This document shows positions 33,247 to 41,753 of a stretch of DNA of 53,308 bases, piece after piece; the stretch's first letter is position 1; the number at the start of each line of letters is the position of its first letter. Both the position numbers and the translations under genes were made by a program. Source of the DNA: Dehalococcoidia bacterium (GTDB lineage Bacteria; Chloroflexota; Dehalococcoidia; Lucifugimonadales; UBA3495); NCBI GenBank assembly GCA_009692925.1, contig SHYG01000004.1, forward strand, positions 1 to 53,308, given 5' to 3'. The notes under the pieces are model-generated. The model saw nothing but the letters and a program-made list of their open reading frames with translations, searched no databases and had not been told where the DNA came from.

Positions 33247-34935
33247 GGCGGTTTTCCGGGTCAGCGGGTCCTCAATGGTGTCGGCCAGGGTGCCGCCGGG
33301 GGGCACCATGGGGTATACGTTCACCGACGGGTCGATGACGAACTCCACCAGGAAGGGCCCGTCATGCTCCTGGGCTTGCCGCAGCGCCGCGGCCACATCC
33401 TCTTGATTGGTTACTCGCAGCCCCGGAATGCCGTAGGCCTTGGCCAGCGTGACATAATCCGGGCTGGAAATGGGCACCGACTGGATGTGGTTCTGGAAGA
33501 ACAACTCCTGCCACTGGCGCACCATGCCCAGGTGCCCGTTGTTGAACACGGCGATTTTGACGGGCAGCTTTTCCTGGGTGATAGTAGCCAACTCCTGAAG
33601 GGTCATCTGGAAGCCGCCGTCGCCGGCCACGGTCCACACCGGCGCGCCGGGGCGGCCCACCTGAGCGCCCATGGCCGCCGGCAGCTCAAACCCCATGGCG
33701 CCCAGGCCGCCGGAGGACACGAAGGTGTCGCTGCGGTTGAAGAACAGGAACTGGGCCGCCCACATCTGGTGCTGGCCCACGCCGGTGACCACCACCGTGT
33801 CCGGGTGCTCTTGGAGCAGGTCGTTCAGGCCGGTCAGCACGTGCTGGGCCAGCAGCTTGTCGGAATGGGGGACGGCCAGGGAGGGATGGTCCCGCTTCAG
33901 CTCCGCCAGAAAGCCCGTCCACTGGGGCCGGGACACGTGCTTCACCAGGGGCAGTAGGGCTTGCAGAATCGTCTTGGCATCGCCCACCAGGGGCACCTCC
34001 GCTGGCACGTTGCGCCCAATCTGCGACGCCTCGATGTCCAGGTGGATGATGCGGGCGTGGGGCGCAAAAGTGCCCGCCTTGCCGGTGACTCGGTCGTCAA
34101 AGCGCATGCCGAGGCCAATGACCAGGTCCGCCTCATTGACGGCGATATTGGACCAGTACATGCCGTGCATCCCCAGCATGCCCAGGCTCAGGGGATGGTT
34201 TCTGGGGAAGCCGCTCAGGCCCAAGAGGGTATTGATTACCGGGATGCCGGTGGTCTCTGCCAGGGCCTTCAGCTCGGCAGTAGCTCCGGAGGCCAGCACG
34301 CCGTGGCCGCTGATGATGACCGGCCGCTGGGCCTGGTTAATCAGGCGCGCAGCCTGGCGCACCTTGTCCAAGACCTCCTCGGTCACGGGAGGCGGCATTC
34401 GCGCGGGAATGGGCGGGTAGTCGAACTCCGCCAGTTCCAACTGCACGTCCCGGGGCACGTCCACCAGCACGGGGCCGGGGCGGCCCTCCAGGGCGGTGTG
34501 GAAAGCCTCTCGAATGGTCGGGGCCAGATCTGCGGCGGACATGACCAGATAGGTGCGCTTGGTGCAAGCGGAGGCGATGGAACAGATGTCGCACTCCTGG
34601 AAGGCCTCCTTGCCCATGTCGGCGCGGGCCACCTGGCCGGTGATGGCGACCATGGGGATGGAGTCGGCCTTGGCGCCCATGATGCCGGTGACCAGGTTGG
34701 TGGCGCCGGGGCCGGAGGTGGCCACGCAGACGCCCACCTTGCCGGTGACTCGGGCGTAGCCGTCGGCGGCGTGGGCGGCGGCCTGCTCGTGGCGCACCAG
34801 GATGTGCCGGAGCTGTGGGTAGCTCCACAGCGCGTCGTAGAAGGGCAGGATGGCGCCGCCGGGGTGGCCGAACATCACCTCCACCCCTTCCCGGAGCAGG
34901 CTCTCGCACATGATTTCCGCGCCCTTGAGTTTCAC
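33244..34935 (-). CDS. ilvB: Acetolactate synthase large subunit IlvB
   Basis: IlvB condenses two pyruvates, or pyruvate with 2-oxobutyrate, in branched-chain amino-acid synthesis. The 563-residue ThDP/FAD enzyme has VMFGHPGGAILPFYDAL (with the unusual His where Glu neighbours lie), ATSGPGATNLVTGIMGAKAD, ITGQVARADMGKEAFQECDI, and the C-terminal ThDP motif VAGDGGFQMTLQELATI...NNG. GTG 34935 is chosen as start because GGAGG lies 5 bases upstream; open sequence beyond is the T-box leader. No ilvN follows. The stop codon is formed by the TA of an inserted MITE. Confidence 0.93.
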   Translation of the reverse strand: MKLKGAEIMCESLLREGVEVMFGHPGGAILPFYDALWSYPQLRHILVRHEQAAAHAADGYARVTGKVGVCVATSGPGATNLVTGIMGAKADSIPMVAITGQVARADMGKEAFQECDICSIASACTKRTYLVMSAADLAPTIREAFHTALEGRPGPVLVDVPRDVQLELAEFDYPPIPARMPPPVTEEVLDKVRQAARLINQAQRPVIISGHGVLASGATAELKALAETTGIPVINTLLGLSGFPRNHPLSLGMLGMHGMYWSNIAVNEADLVIGLGMRFDDRVTGKAGTFAPHARIIHLDIEASQIGRNVPAEVPLVGDAKTILQALLPLVKHVSRPQWTGFLAELKRDHPSLAVPHSDKLLAQHVLTGLNDLLQEHPDTVVVTGVGQHQMWAAQFLFFNRSDTFVSSGGLGAMGFELPAAMGAQVGRPGAPVWTVAGDGGFQMTLQELATITQEKLPVKIAVFNNGHLGMVRQWQELFFQNHIQSVPISSPDYVTLAKAYGIPGLRVTNQEDVAAALRQAQEHDGPFLVEFVIDPSVNVYPMVPPGGTLADTIEDPLTRKTA

Positions 34936-34954
34936 CGCAGCCTCCAACGCGTCC

Positions 34955-35265
34955 GCCGGCAAAATAAAAAATCCCGTCCCCAATAGGGACGGGACATCAA
35001 AATCCCGCGGTACCACCCTAATTCCCCCGAAAAGCCGGGGGCTCTCAACATGGGCACCCACATGCCCCGTCGCGTCTAACGGGCGACGATTCCGGCCTGG
35101 TTTACTTTCCCCCCCCGGCCAAGCACTGGGGCCAAAAGGCGGGCTTTCCACCGGCGGCTCCGGAGGGATCTTCAGTAAGGGCGGCGCACCTGCTCGCACC
35201 GTACCAGGCTCGCTAAGCGCCGAGGCTTACCTACTCGTCTCCATCACAGCCTTTGTTGAAAAGTA
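34955..35265 (-). promoter_or_regulatory. T-box riboswitch leader of ilvB
   Basis: On the minus strand the leader begins GTGATGGAGACGAGTAGGTA (stem I AGUA-type motif) and ends with the T-box AGGGTGGTACCGCGGG (about 35020-35005), followed by a terminator GTCCCGTCCC...GGGACGGGATTTTTTATTTT (34995-34960). It senses an uncharged tRNA and allows readthrough into ilvB. A candidate specifier is AUC (Ile) in ACTGAAGATCCC, but I could not verify the fold. Confidence 0.9.
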
Positions 35266-35289
35266 TCATACGGCTGGATGGAGTGTCAA
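35265..35289 (-). promoter_or_regulatory. Candidate promoter of the T-box/ilvB transcript
   Basis: On the minus strand TTGACA is followed after 16 bases by GATACT (four of six matches to TATAAT), placing transcription start just before the T-box stem I. Confidence 0.5.
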
Positions 35290-35298
35290 TAGCTGCCT

Positions 35299-35862
35299 CT
35301 AGGCCTCCTTGGGCCGGAGCAGCCATTCCGCGTGGGACGCCGGGCCGGTGAGCCACCGCTGCACCGAAGCCTGGTATCTGGGCGGCACGTCCACGCCCAG
35401 GCCGTCGGCCAGCCGGTTCATGAAGTTGCACAGGCTGGTCACCAGCACGATGGACAGCACCTGTGCGTCGGTGAAGCCCGCGGCCCGTAGGTCTTCCACG
35501 TCCTCGCGGGTGACGGAGCCTGGCTCCCGGGTGAGCTTGACCGCGAACCCGAGCATCTGCCGGTCGGCGGAGTCCAGATCGGCCTGGGTGTAGTCGTCCA
35601 GGAGCTGGCTAGTCAGCGTGGCGTCCTGGGTGTGGCGGCGCAGGAAGCCGGCGCGGGTCATGGCCTCGTGGCGGCAGCGGTTGGCGGCGGCGACGACTGC
35701 GGCGATGGCCTCCTCCTGCACCCGGCTGAGGGCGGAGTTGCCGAAAGCTACGGCCTCGTTTAGCTGCTTCAGCGCCTCCAGGGCGGGCGCGTTGAGGGAC
35801 ACCGCCTGGAAAAGCGGCGGCAGGTCTTGGCCCTTAAGTTTGCTTTCTTTAATCCAGGACAT
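35299..35862 (-). CDS. Carboxymuconolactone-decarboxylase / AhpD-like protein
   Basis: A 187-residue helical protein of the peroxidase-related CMD family. It has the pattern ALSRVQEEAIAAVVAAANRC, RHEAMTRAG and DDYTQADLDSADRQMLGFAV with a C-terminal VLVTSLCNFMNRLADGLGV. Active AhpD-like members have CxxC before a His; here only one Cys with Arg-His follows (NRCRHEAM), so thiol peroxidase chemistry is doubtful. It is transcribed toward the ilvB leader; the function is unknown. Confidence 0.82.
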   Translation of the reverse strand: MSWIKESKLKGQDLPPLFQAVSLNAPALEALKQLNEAVAFGNSALSRVQEEAIAAVVAAANRCRHEAMTRAGFLRRHTQDATLTSQLLDDYTQADLDSADRQMLGFAVKLTREPGSVTREDVEDLRAAGFTDAQVLSIVLVTSLCNFMNRLADGLGVDVPPRYQASVQRWLTGPASHAEWLLRPKEA

Positions 35863-36031
35863 CTTTCACCCGGTATATCTGCGGTATCTCTAATTTACCC
35901 CACGGGCGATGGATGGACAAACCGGGACGGGCGCGCCTCGGCAGAATCACGGGGGCTGACGGCATTGGCTTGCAGAAGGCGATTGGCCACCGGGCGCGCC
36001 GCGGCAGGCGTGTGGTAGTATATTTGGCACG

Positions 36032-36652
36032 ATGGTTATGACTAGCTACCCCTCAACAGTGCAACGGCAAGGCGCAGATGTCCGTGGTGTGACTTTGCTG
36101 CCCGGCGAGCGGGTGCTCCACCTGTTCACTCCGCGCAGCGGTTTGGTGGGTGAAGATGCACCGCCGGCGGAGGGACGGCTGCTGGTGGCCACTAACCAGC
36201 GTCTCCTCTCCTTCTCCCAGGAGCCCAGCCCCTCTCAGGTGGTGCTGGTGCCGGTGGAGGAGGTTAAAGGTGTGGTGGTGAAGACCAGCGCAGGTGGCGG
36301 CTGCGGGCTTTGGGTGCAGGGGCTGTTCCTGGTGCTGGCCGGGGTGGTGCTTTACTTGATCGCCGGATACTGGCTGGAAGGGAAAGGCCGGTTCGTTGGC
36401 CACGAGGTGCCATTCATCAATGTGGATTTGGGGCCCCTGGTGCTTTTGCTGGCAATTGCGGCTGGGGTGTGGTTCATGGGGCGGCGCTACTTCACCAGGG
36501 AAGAAAGCACGGTGACCTTCCAGGGAAGCAGTTGGAGCTTTGCCTTTGCCTACCGGGGCCGGAAGCCCGAGGAAGAGATCTATCAGGTGGTCAACGGCCT
36601 CTTCGCCAGCCGCCGGTCCCGCAGCGCCCCCGAGGTCTTCTGGGACGAGTAG
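36032..36652 (+). CDS. Hypothetical membrane protein with two central TM helices
   Basis: A 206-residue protein. The first 90 residues look like a beta-rich PH-type domain (GERVLHLFTPRSGLVG, GRLLVATNQRLLSFSQ, VVLVPVEEVKGVVV), followed by two membrane helices (about 95-113, GLFLVLAGVVLYLIAGYW, and 132-148, GPLVLLLAIAAGVWFM) and a short polar beta tail ending in NGLFASRRSRSAPEVFWDE. I do not recognise the family. No close operon partner. A repeat-flanked noncoding block follows. Confidence 0.7.
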   Translation: MVMTSYPSTVQRQGADVRGVTLLPGERVLHLFTPRSGLVGEDAPPAEGRLLVATNQRLLSFSQEPSPSQVVLVPVEEVKGVVVKTSAGGGCGLWVQGLFLVLAGVVLYLIAGYWLEGKGRFVGHEVPFINVDLGPLVLLLAIAAGVWFMGRRYFTREESTVTFQGSSWSFAFAYRGRKPEEEIYQVVNGLFASRRSRSAPEVFWDE

Positions 36653-36665
36653 CGGCGGAGCGGTC

Positions 36666-36918
36666 AGCTATCAGCCATCAGCAGTCAGCTTACTTCGCAG
36701 AGAGCGGAAGTTCCCTCCAGCATTATAGGGCCGGAAATGAACCTTACCTAGGAGAGGCCAGATCCGCCTGCTAAGCCGTCAAGACTTCCCGACTTAGTGG
36801 AGGATGGTTGATGAAGCCGGCAGGTGACAGAGTCGGAGAGGGACCATCGCACCCGCTATGAGTTGGCAAGGGGAACTCCGGGCGACTGAGTCCATCCGGA
36901 GGCTGACGGCTGATAGCT
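36666..36918. other. 253-bp noncoding block with inverted ends and internal complementarity
   Basis: AGCTATCAGCCATCAG (36666-36681) and CTGACGGCTGATAGCT (36903-36918) are inverted with one mismatch. Inside, AGTTCCC (36709) pairs with GGGAACT (36871), CCTGC (36767) with GCAGG (36820), CCGACT (36789) with AGTCGG (36831), and GATGGT (36803) with ACCATC (36843). The last three interleave, giving pseudoknot or alternative folds. It ends directly at the tsaD stop. Unassigned structured RNA or a small mobile element are both possible. Confidence 0.45.
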
Positions 36919-37968
36919 TTAGTCATCGCCCAAAGACAGGCTGGGGTCCACGTCCAAGTCCAGCCCGTGCTGCTGTCCGCGCTGGTACTGGAAGGCTCCG
37001 CAGGCGGCGACCATCGCCCCGTTGTCGGTGCACAACACTGGCGGCGGTATAATTACCGGCAGGGGGGAGCACCGGGCCACCTCCTGTCTCAGCAGGGTGT
37101 TGGCGGCCACGCCACCCCCCAGAACCAGCCCCCGGGCATTGCGCGCCTCCGCCATGGTCAGCAGCTTCCGCACCATGACCTCCACCACCGACTCCTGGAA
37201 GGCGGCGGCCAGCTCCATCACCAACCGGCGCGCCTCGGCCTCAGTGACAGTGCTGCCCGCGCCCGCCAGCGGGTAGATGCCCCTCTGGTGGGCTAGGTGC
37301 AGCAGGGCGGTCTTTACCCCGCTGAAGCTGAAGTCCAGGCTGTCGCCCAGCCAGGCCCTGGGCAGGCGCTCCAGTCCCAGGGCTCCCTGGGCCGCGCGCT
37401 GGACCTCCGGCCCGCCGGGGAAACCCAGGCCAAGAATGCGCGCCACCTTGTCAAAGGCCTCGCCGGCGGCGTCGTCCCTGGTGCGGCCCAGCAGCTTGTA
37501 CTGCCCGTGGCCTTCCATGAGGATCAAATCGGTGTGGCCGCCGGAGGCTACCAAACAGGCCAGGGGGAATCCGGGGGATTCATCCGGGCGGTGTTGGGTG
37601 AGCCACGAGGCGTAGATATGGGCCTCCAGGTGGTTCACGCCAATCAGCGGCACGCCCAGGGCCAGGGCCAGCGCCTTGGCGGTGTTGAGGCCGGTAATCA
37701 GGGCGCCCGCCAGCCCAGGGCCGTAGGTGACGGCCACCGCGTCCAGCTCCTCCAGTCCTATCCCGCCGTCGGCCAGGGCTTGCTCCAGCACGGGGATGAT
37801 CTCCAGCACGTGCTGGCGTGAGGCTACCTCCGGGACCACGCCGCCGTAGCGGGCGTGCAGCTCCACCTGGGAGGCGATGACGTTCGCCCGGAGCCGGCGT
37901 CCGTCCTCCACCACGCCAATGGCGGTCTCGTCGCAGGAGGTCTCGATCCCCAGAATCTTGATTCCCAT
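36919..37968 (-). CDS. tsaD: tRNA threonylcarbamoyladenosine transferase TsaD
   Basis: TsaD places the threonylcarbamoyl group on A37 of tRNAs reading ANN codons. The 349-residue ASKHA-fold protein starts ILGIETSCDETAIGVVEDG, has the metal-binding NHLEAH motif, the ATP segment LVASGGHTDL, RTRDDAAGEAFDKVARILG, DFSFSGVKTA and VLGGGVAANTLLR. Partner genes tsaB/tsaE are not adjacent. Standard length. It is transcribed away from the CorC-type gene across a gap with a probable promoter. Confidence 0.96.
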   Translation of the reverse strand: MGIKILGIETSCDETAIGVVEDGRRLRANVIASQVELHARYGGVVPEVASRQHVLEIIPVLEQALADGGIGLEELDAVAVTYGPGLAGALITGLNTAKALALALGVPLIGVNHLEAHIYASWLTQHRPDESPGFPLACLVASGGHTDLILMEGHGQYKLLGRTRDDAAGEAFDKVARILGLGFPGGPEVQRAAQGALGLERLPRAWLGDSLDFSFSGVKTALLHLAHQRGIYPLAGAGSTVTEAEARRLVMELAAAFQESVVEVMVRKLLTMAEARNARGLVLGGGVAANTLLRQEVARCSPLPVIIPPPVLCTDNGAMVAACGAFQYQRGQQHGLDLDVDPSLSLGDD

Positions 37969-38104
37969 GTCAGGCCATGATACGTGTGGGCCTGCATTGG
38001 GTCAACTTTACGCTAGCCTCCGGCGAATGCTATCATCAGAATATGCACACAGTATCCAGCCGCCCGGCGAGTGCCCGGCGGCGTCTTGGAGTCACGACTA
38101 GTTT

Positions 38105-39481
38105 ATGGCACAGGCGATGGACGATTTAGGAGACTCTAGTTGGCTGGTGGGCCGGCTGTTGCTGCAGGCGGGCGAGCCTACGGTGGCCATCGGCACTTCC
38201 AACATCTACATTCAAGTCATGATGCTGGTGGTCAGCGTAGCCATGGTGGCCTTCTTCAGCAGCGCGGAAGCCAGTCTTATGTCGGTCAATAAGGTCCGGA
38301 TGCAATATCTGGCGGAGCAGGGCAGCCGGGGCGCCCGCGCCGCACTCCGGGTGCTGGAGAATCGGGAAAAGTTCTTCGCCGCCATCTTGCTGACCGAAAA
38401 CGCCTTCATCATCTTTGCTTCATCGGTGGGAACTGCCATCGCCATTAACATCTGGAGCGCCCACGGCCCGGTGTTGCTGCTGGCGCCGCTGGTGATGACG
38501 GTCTTCATCGTTATCTTGGGCGAAATTACCCCCAAGACGTTGGCGGCGGGCGCCGCGGAGCGCTGGGCCCTGGTGGTAGCCGGGCCCGTCTCCGTCATCA
38601 TGTGGCTGGAGACCTACCTCATCTACTTCTTCACTCTGCTGCCGCGCTGGATCATTCGGTTGATGGGCGGGCCGCGCACCTTCTGGACCCCTTCGGTCAC
38701 TGAGGGTGAGCTGCGGATGCTGATCAAGGTTGGGCAGGCGGAAGGTGCCCTAGAGGCGGGCGAAGCCAATCTGCTGGAGAAGGTGTTTCACTTCGGCGAC
38801 CGGCAGGTGCAGGATGTGATGATCCCCCGCACCGAGATCGTCTGGGTGGAAGAAGGCGCCACGGTTAAGGACTTCCTGGCCTTGTACGCTGAGAACAGTC
38901 ATTCCCGCTTCCCGGTGTTCCACGAGTCCAAGGATAACGTGGTGGGGGTGCTGTACATCAAAGACGTGCTGGCGGCCCAGGCTCAGGGGCGGCTGCCGGA
39001 GCTGGGCAGCGTCACCCAGAACTTGCGCCCGACCTACTTTGTGCCGGAAACCAAGTCGGTCAGCAGCACCTTCACCGAGATGCAGAAGTCCGGTCATGGC
39101 TTGGTGCTGATGGTAGATGAGTTTGGGGGGATTTCTGGCCTGGCCAGCCTGGAGATGCTGCTGGAGGTCATTGTTGGCGACGTGTCGGAAGGGAGCGAAT
39201 CGTCGGATGATACCTACACCTCGGTGGATGAACACACCTTCAGCGTGGACGCCGGGGCCAGCATCTCTGAAGTGAACGCGGCGCTGGACCTGGAGCTGCC
39301 AGAGGGCGACTACCAGACCCTGGCCGGGTTTGTGCTAGAGCGGCTGGGCCGCATTCCCCAGGCAGGCGAGGTGGTGGAGTACCGGGACCTTAAGCTCACC
39401 GTGAAAGAGATGAGCGGTGTCAAGATTGAAATGGTAGAGGTGGAGCGGGTGCCGCAGCCCCTAACCGGGGCCGCCTCGTGA
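38105..39481 (+). CDS. HlyC/CorC-family transporter (DUF21 + CBS + CorC domains)
   Basis: A 458-residue CNNM/CorC-type membrane protein. It has the DUF21 region of four membrane helices (about 35-200; FFSSAEASLMSVNKVRM, ENAFIIFASSVGTAI), two CBS domains (about 230-345; DVMIPRTEIVWVEEGATVKD, HSRFPVFHESKDNVVGVLYI) and the C-terminal transporter-associated domain (EHTFSVDAGASISEVNAALD). Members move Mg2+ or other divalent ions. A promoter TTTACG-N18-TATCAT lies upstream (around 38007-38036). Its TGA overlaps the GTG start of the next gene by 4 bases. Confidence 0.9.
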   Translation: MAQAMDDLGDSSWLVGRLLLQAGEPTVAIGTSNIYIQVMMLVVSVAMVAFFSSAEASLMSVNKVRMQYLAEQGSRGARAALRVLENREKFFAAILLTENAFIIFASSVGTAIAINIWSAHGPVLLLAPLVMTVFIVILGEITPKTLAAGAAERWALVVAGPVSVIMWLETYLIYFFTLLPRWIIRLMGGPRTFWTPSVTEGELRMLIKVGQAEGALEAGEANLLEKVFHFGDRQVQDVMIPRTEIVWVEEGATVKDFLALYAENSHSRFPVFHESKDNVVGVLYIKDVLAAQAQGRLPELGSVTQNLRPTYFVPETKSVSSTFTEMQKSGHGLVLMVDEFGGISGLASLEMLLEVIVGDVSEGSESSDDTYTSVDEHTFSVDAGASISEVNAALDLELPEGDYQTLAGFVLERLGRIPQAGEVVEYRDLKLTVKEMSGVKIEMVEVERVPQPLTGAAS

Positions 39482-40095
39482 AGTTGTTCCTGGTGCGCCA
39501 CGGCGAGACGGAGTGGAACAAGCTGGGGCGGTTCCAGGGGCAGGAGGACACGCCGCTGAACCATCGGGGAAGGGAACAGGCCCGGGAGACTGCCATCGCC
39601 GCCGTGAGCTGGCAAGCCACCGCCATCTATGCCAGCCCGCTGTGCCGGACTATGGAGACCGCTCAGGCCATCTCCAGGCTGGTGGGCCTCCCCGTGGCGC
39701 CCCAAGATGGGCTCAAAGAGCTGGCCCTGGGGGAGCTGGAAGGTGTGACTGGCGAGGAGATGCGCCGGGGCTGGCCCCAGGTGTATCAGACCTGGCGAGA
39801 AGACCCCGGCGCAGCGGTGATGCCCGGCGGGGAGTCTCTGAGCCAGCTTCAGCGGCGGGCCTGGCAGGTGGTGTCCATGCTGGAGCAGGCCCACCCCGAC
39901 GATGCGGCGCTGGTGCTGGTGTCCCACAACTTCGCCCTGCGCGCCATTATCGCCCAAGTCCTGGGCATGCCTCTGTCTAACTTCCACCGAATGTCCCTGG
40001 CTCTGGGTTCCATTGGGGTCGTTGAAAGCGACTCTAGGGGCCGGCGCCTGGTCAGCTACAACTCCACCAGCCACCTTTCCCAGGAGAACCGCTAA
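39478..40095 (+). CDS. Histidine phosphatase family protein
   Basis: A 205-residue phosphoglycerate-mutase-like phosphatase. The catalytic motif LVRHGETEWN is at the start, IYASPLCRTMETAQAI supplies the second Arg, GELEGVTGEEM contains the Glu, and VLVSHNFALRAI the second His. Such enzymes include alpha-ribazole phosphatase (CobC) and broad phosphomonoesterases; no cobalamin genes are adjacent, so the substrate is unclear. It begins with GTG inside the overlapping stop of the CorC-type gene (GTGA), so it is translationally coupled. Confidence 0.9.
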   Translation: MKLFLVRHGETEWNKLGRFQGQEDTPLNHRGREQARETAIAAVSWQATAIYASPLCRTMETAQAISRLVGLPVAPQDGLKELALGELEGVTGEEMRRGWPQVYQTWREDPGAAVMPGGESLSQLQRRAWQVVSMLEQAHPDDAALVLVSHNFALRAIIAQVLGMPLSNFHRMSLALGSIGVVESDSRGRRLVSYNSTSHLSQENR

Positions 40096-40104
40096 ACGGG
40101 GTCC

Positions 40105-41703
40105 ATGCCTGCTCCAACACCCACAGTGGTCAAGTTGCAGGCCCAGGTGAGCGCGGCCCTGGTTAGGGCCGGGTTCTTTGGGGAGCGGGGCGTCCTGGTG
40201 GTGGGGGTATCCGGTGGGCCCGACTCCTCCGCCTTGCTCTACTGTCTCCACCGCCTCCAGGAGTCCCACGGTCTGCGCCTCCACGTGGCCCACCTGAACC
40301 ACGACTTCCGAGGCGACGAGGCGGATGCCGATGCCCGCTTTGTCTCGGATTTGGCCCAGGAGCTGGGGCTGCCCGCCAGCGTGGAAAAGCGCGAGGTGAC
40401 GGACTACCAGCGGGAGCACCGCATCTCCTCTTTTGAGCACGCGGCACGGGAGCTGCGGTACGGCTTTTTGGCGGAGGTCGCCGCCCAAGCCGGGGCCGCC
40501 GCGGTGGTGGTAGGCCACACCGCCGACGACTTGGCCGAGACCGCACTGTTGCACCTGCTGCGGGGCAGCGGGCTGCACGGGCTGCGCGGGATGTCGGAGC
40601 GGTCCCCGTGGCCCTGGCCCGGCGACGCTCCGGGGCTGTGGCTGTTCCGACCGTTGCTGGCGGCCACGCGGCAGGATACTGAGGCCTGCTGCCGGGAGCT
40701 GGGCCGCACCTTCCGGGAGGACACCGGCAATAGCCTGCCCAGGTTCACCCGCAACCGGGTGCGGCATCACCTGCTGCCCCTGCTGGCGGCGGGGTACAAC
40801 CCCCGGGTTCGCGAGGCGGTGGTGCGGCTGGCACGCGCCGCGGCCCTGGAGGTGGACTATCTGGAGAGCGAGGTGGACCGGGTGTGGCCCCAGGTGGCGG
40901 AAGGCGAGGCCGGCAGCTTGGCTTTCAGTGGAGTGCGCTTCCAGGCCGTCGCCCTGACCGCATTGCACCCGCTGCTGCAGCGCCTGGTGCTGCGCCGGGG
41001 CTACTCCGTGGTCACCGGCGCGGCCCACCGCCTGGAGGAGAACCACCTGCAGGCGATGTACGACCTGGCCCAGGCGGGTGTCGCGGGACGATCCGTGGCG
41101 CTGCCCGGCGGGCTGTGGCTGCATTCCACCCATGACCAGCTGCTGCTAACCCCGGATGCGGGACCGCCATGCCCCTTCCCGGAGCTGGATGGCCCGTACG
41201 CGCTGGAGCTGCCCACGGCAATGAATCAAGTGACGGAGCTCACCCTGGGGGGCTGGCGTGTCGCCGCCCAGCTTGCGCCGCGTCCGGAGGTGCTGGATGC
41301 CGGCGATGGGTTCACCGCCTGGCTGGCGCCGGGTGCGCTAACGGGCCGCGTGCAGGTGCGGGCGCGGCAGGCCGGCGACCGGTTCTGGCCTTTGGGCATG
41401 ACCCAGGAGAAGAAGCTCCAGGACTTCTTCACCGACCTGAAAGTGCCGCGAACCTGGCGGGACCGGGTGCCGCTGCTGGAGTCGGCGGAGGGCATTGCCT
41501 GGGTAGTGGGCTATCGCGTGGCGGAGTGGGCGCGGGTGGAGGACTCGCCAGTGGAGGGTGCTCCGGTGTTGCGAGTCGGGTTTGAACAGGTACATGGTTT
41601 GGAGAAGATCAGCCTGCGCAACACCTGGTCCCATTTGCCAGAACTAACTGACCAGGACTTCGACGAAGCGAAATCGATTTCGGAGCCAACCATCGAAGAT
41701 TGA
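40105..41703 (+). CDS. tilS: tRNA(Ile)-lysidine synthetase TilS
   Basis: TilS attaches lysine to C34 of the minor isoleucine tRNA so it reads AUA. The 532-residue protein has the PP-loop VVGVSGGPDSSALLY, LHVAHLNHDFRGDEADAD, VVGHTADDLAETALLHLLRG with the catalytic Asp/His area, RFTRNRVRHHLLPLL, and a C-terminal domain with DRFWPLGMTQEKKLQDFFTD. A 9-base gap follows the phosphatase gene, so the three genes corC-like, phosphatase and tilS form one operon. Confidence 0.95.
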   Translation: MPAPTPTVVKLQAQVSAALVRAGFFGERGVLVVGVSGGPDSSALLYCLHRLQESHGLRLHVAHLNHDFRGDEADADARFVSDLAQELGLPASVEKREVTDYQREHRISSFEHAARELRYGFLAEVAAQAGAAAVVVGHTADDLAETALLHLLRGSGLHGLRGMSERSPWPWPGDAPGLWLFRPLLAATRQDTEACCRELGRTFREDTGNSLPRFTRNRVRHHLLPLLAAGYNPRVREAVVRLARAAALEVDYLESEVDRVWPQVAEGEAGSLAFSGVRFQAVALTALHPLLQRLVLRRGYSVVTGAAHRLEENHLQAMYDLAQAGVAGRSVALPGGLWLHSTHDQLLLTPDAGPPCPFPELDGPYALELPTAMNQVTELTLGGWRVAAQLAPRPEVLDAGDGFTAWLAPGALTGRVQVRARQAGDRFWPLGMTQEKKLQDFFTDLKVPRTWRDRVPLLESAEGIAWVVGYRVAEWARVEDSPVEGAPVLRVGFEQVHGLEKISLRNTWSHLPELTDQDFDEAKSISEPTIED

Positions 41704-41753
41704 TGTACGCTGTTGCGTGGGCTGCCTAGGCTCTGGCGCCGGTTATCTGGTAG

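Noticed and set aside
33244-35199. N-terminal extension of ilvB
   Set aside because: It translates the T-box leader; the GTG at 34935 with GGAGG fits the family start.
36053-36403. Long antisense open frames over many genes (for example opposite the 206-residue membrane protein, TilS, RsmG)
   Set aside because: High-GC DNA gives long shadow frames; they lack family motifs and ribosome sites, while the opposite strand has clear genes.
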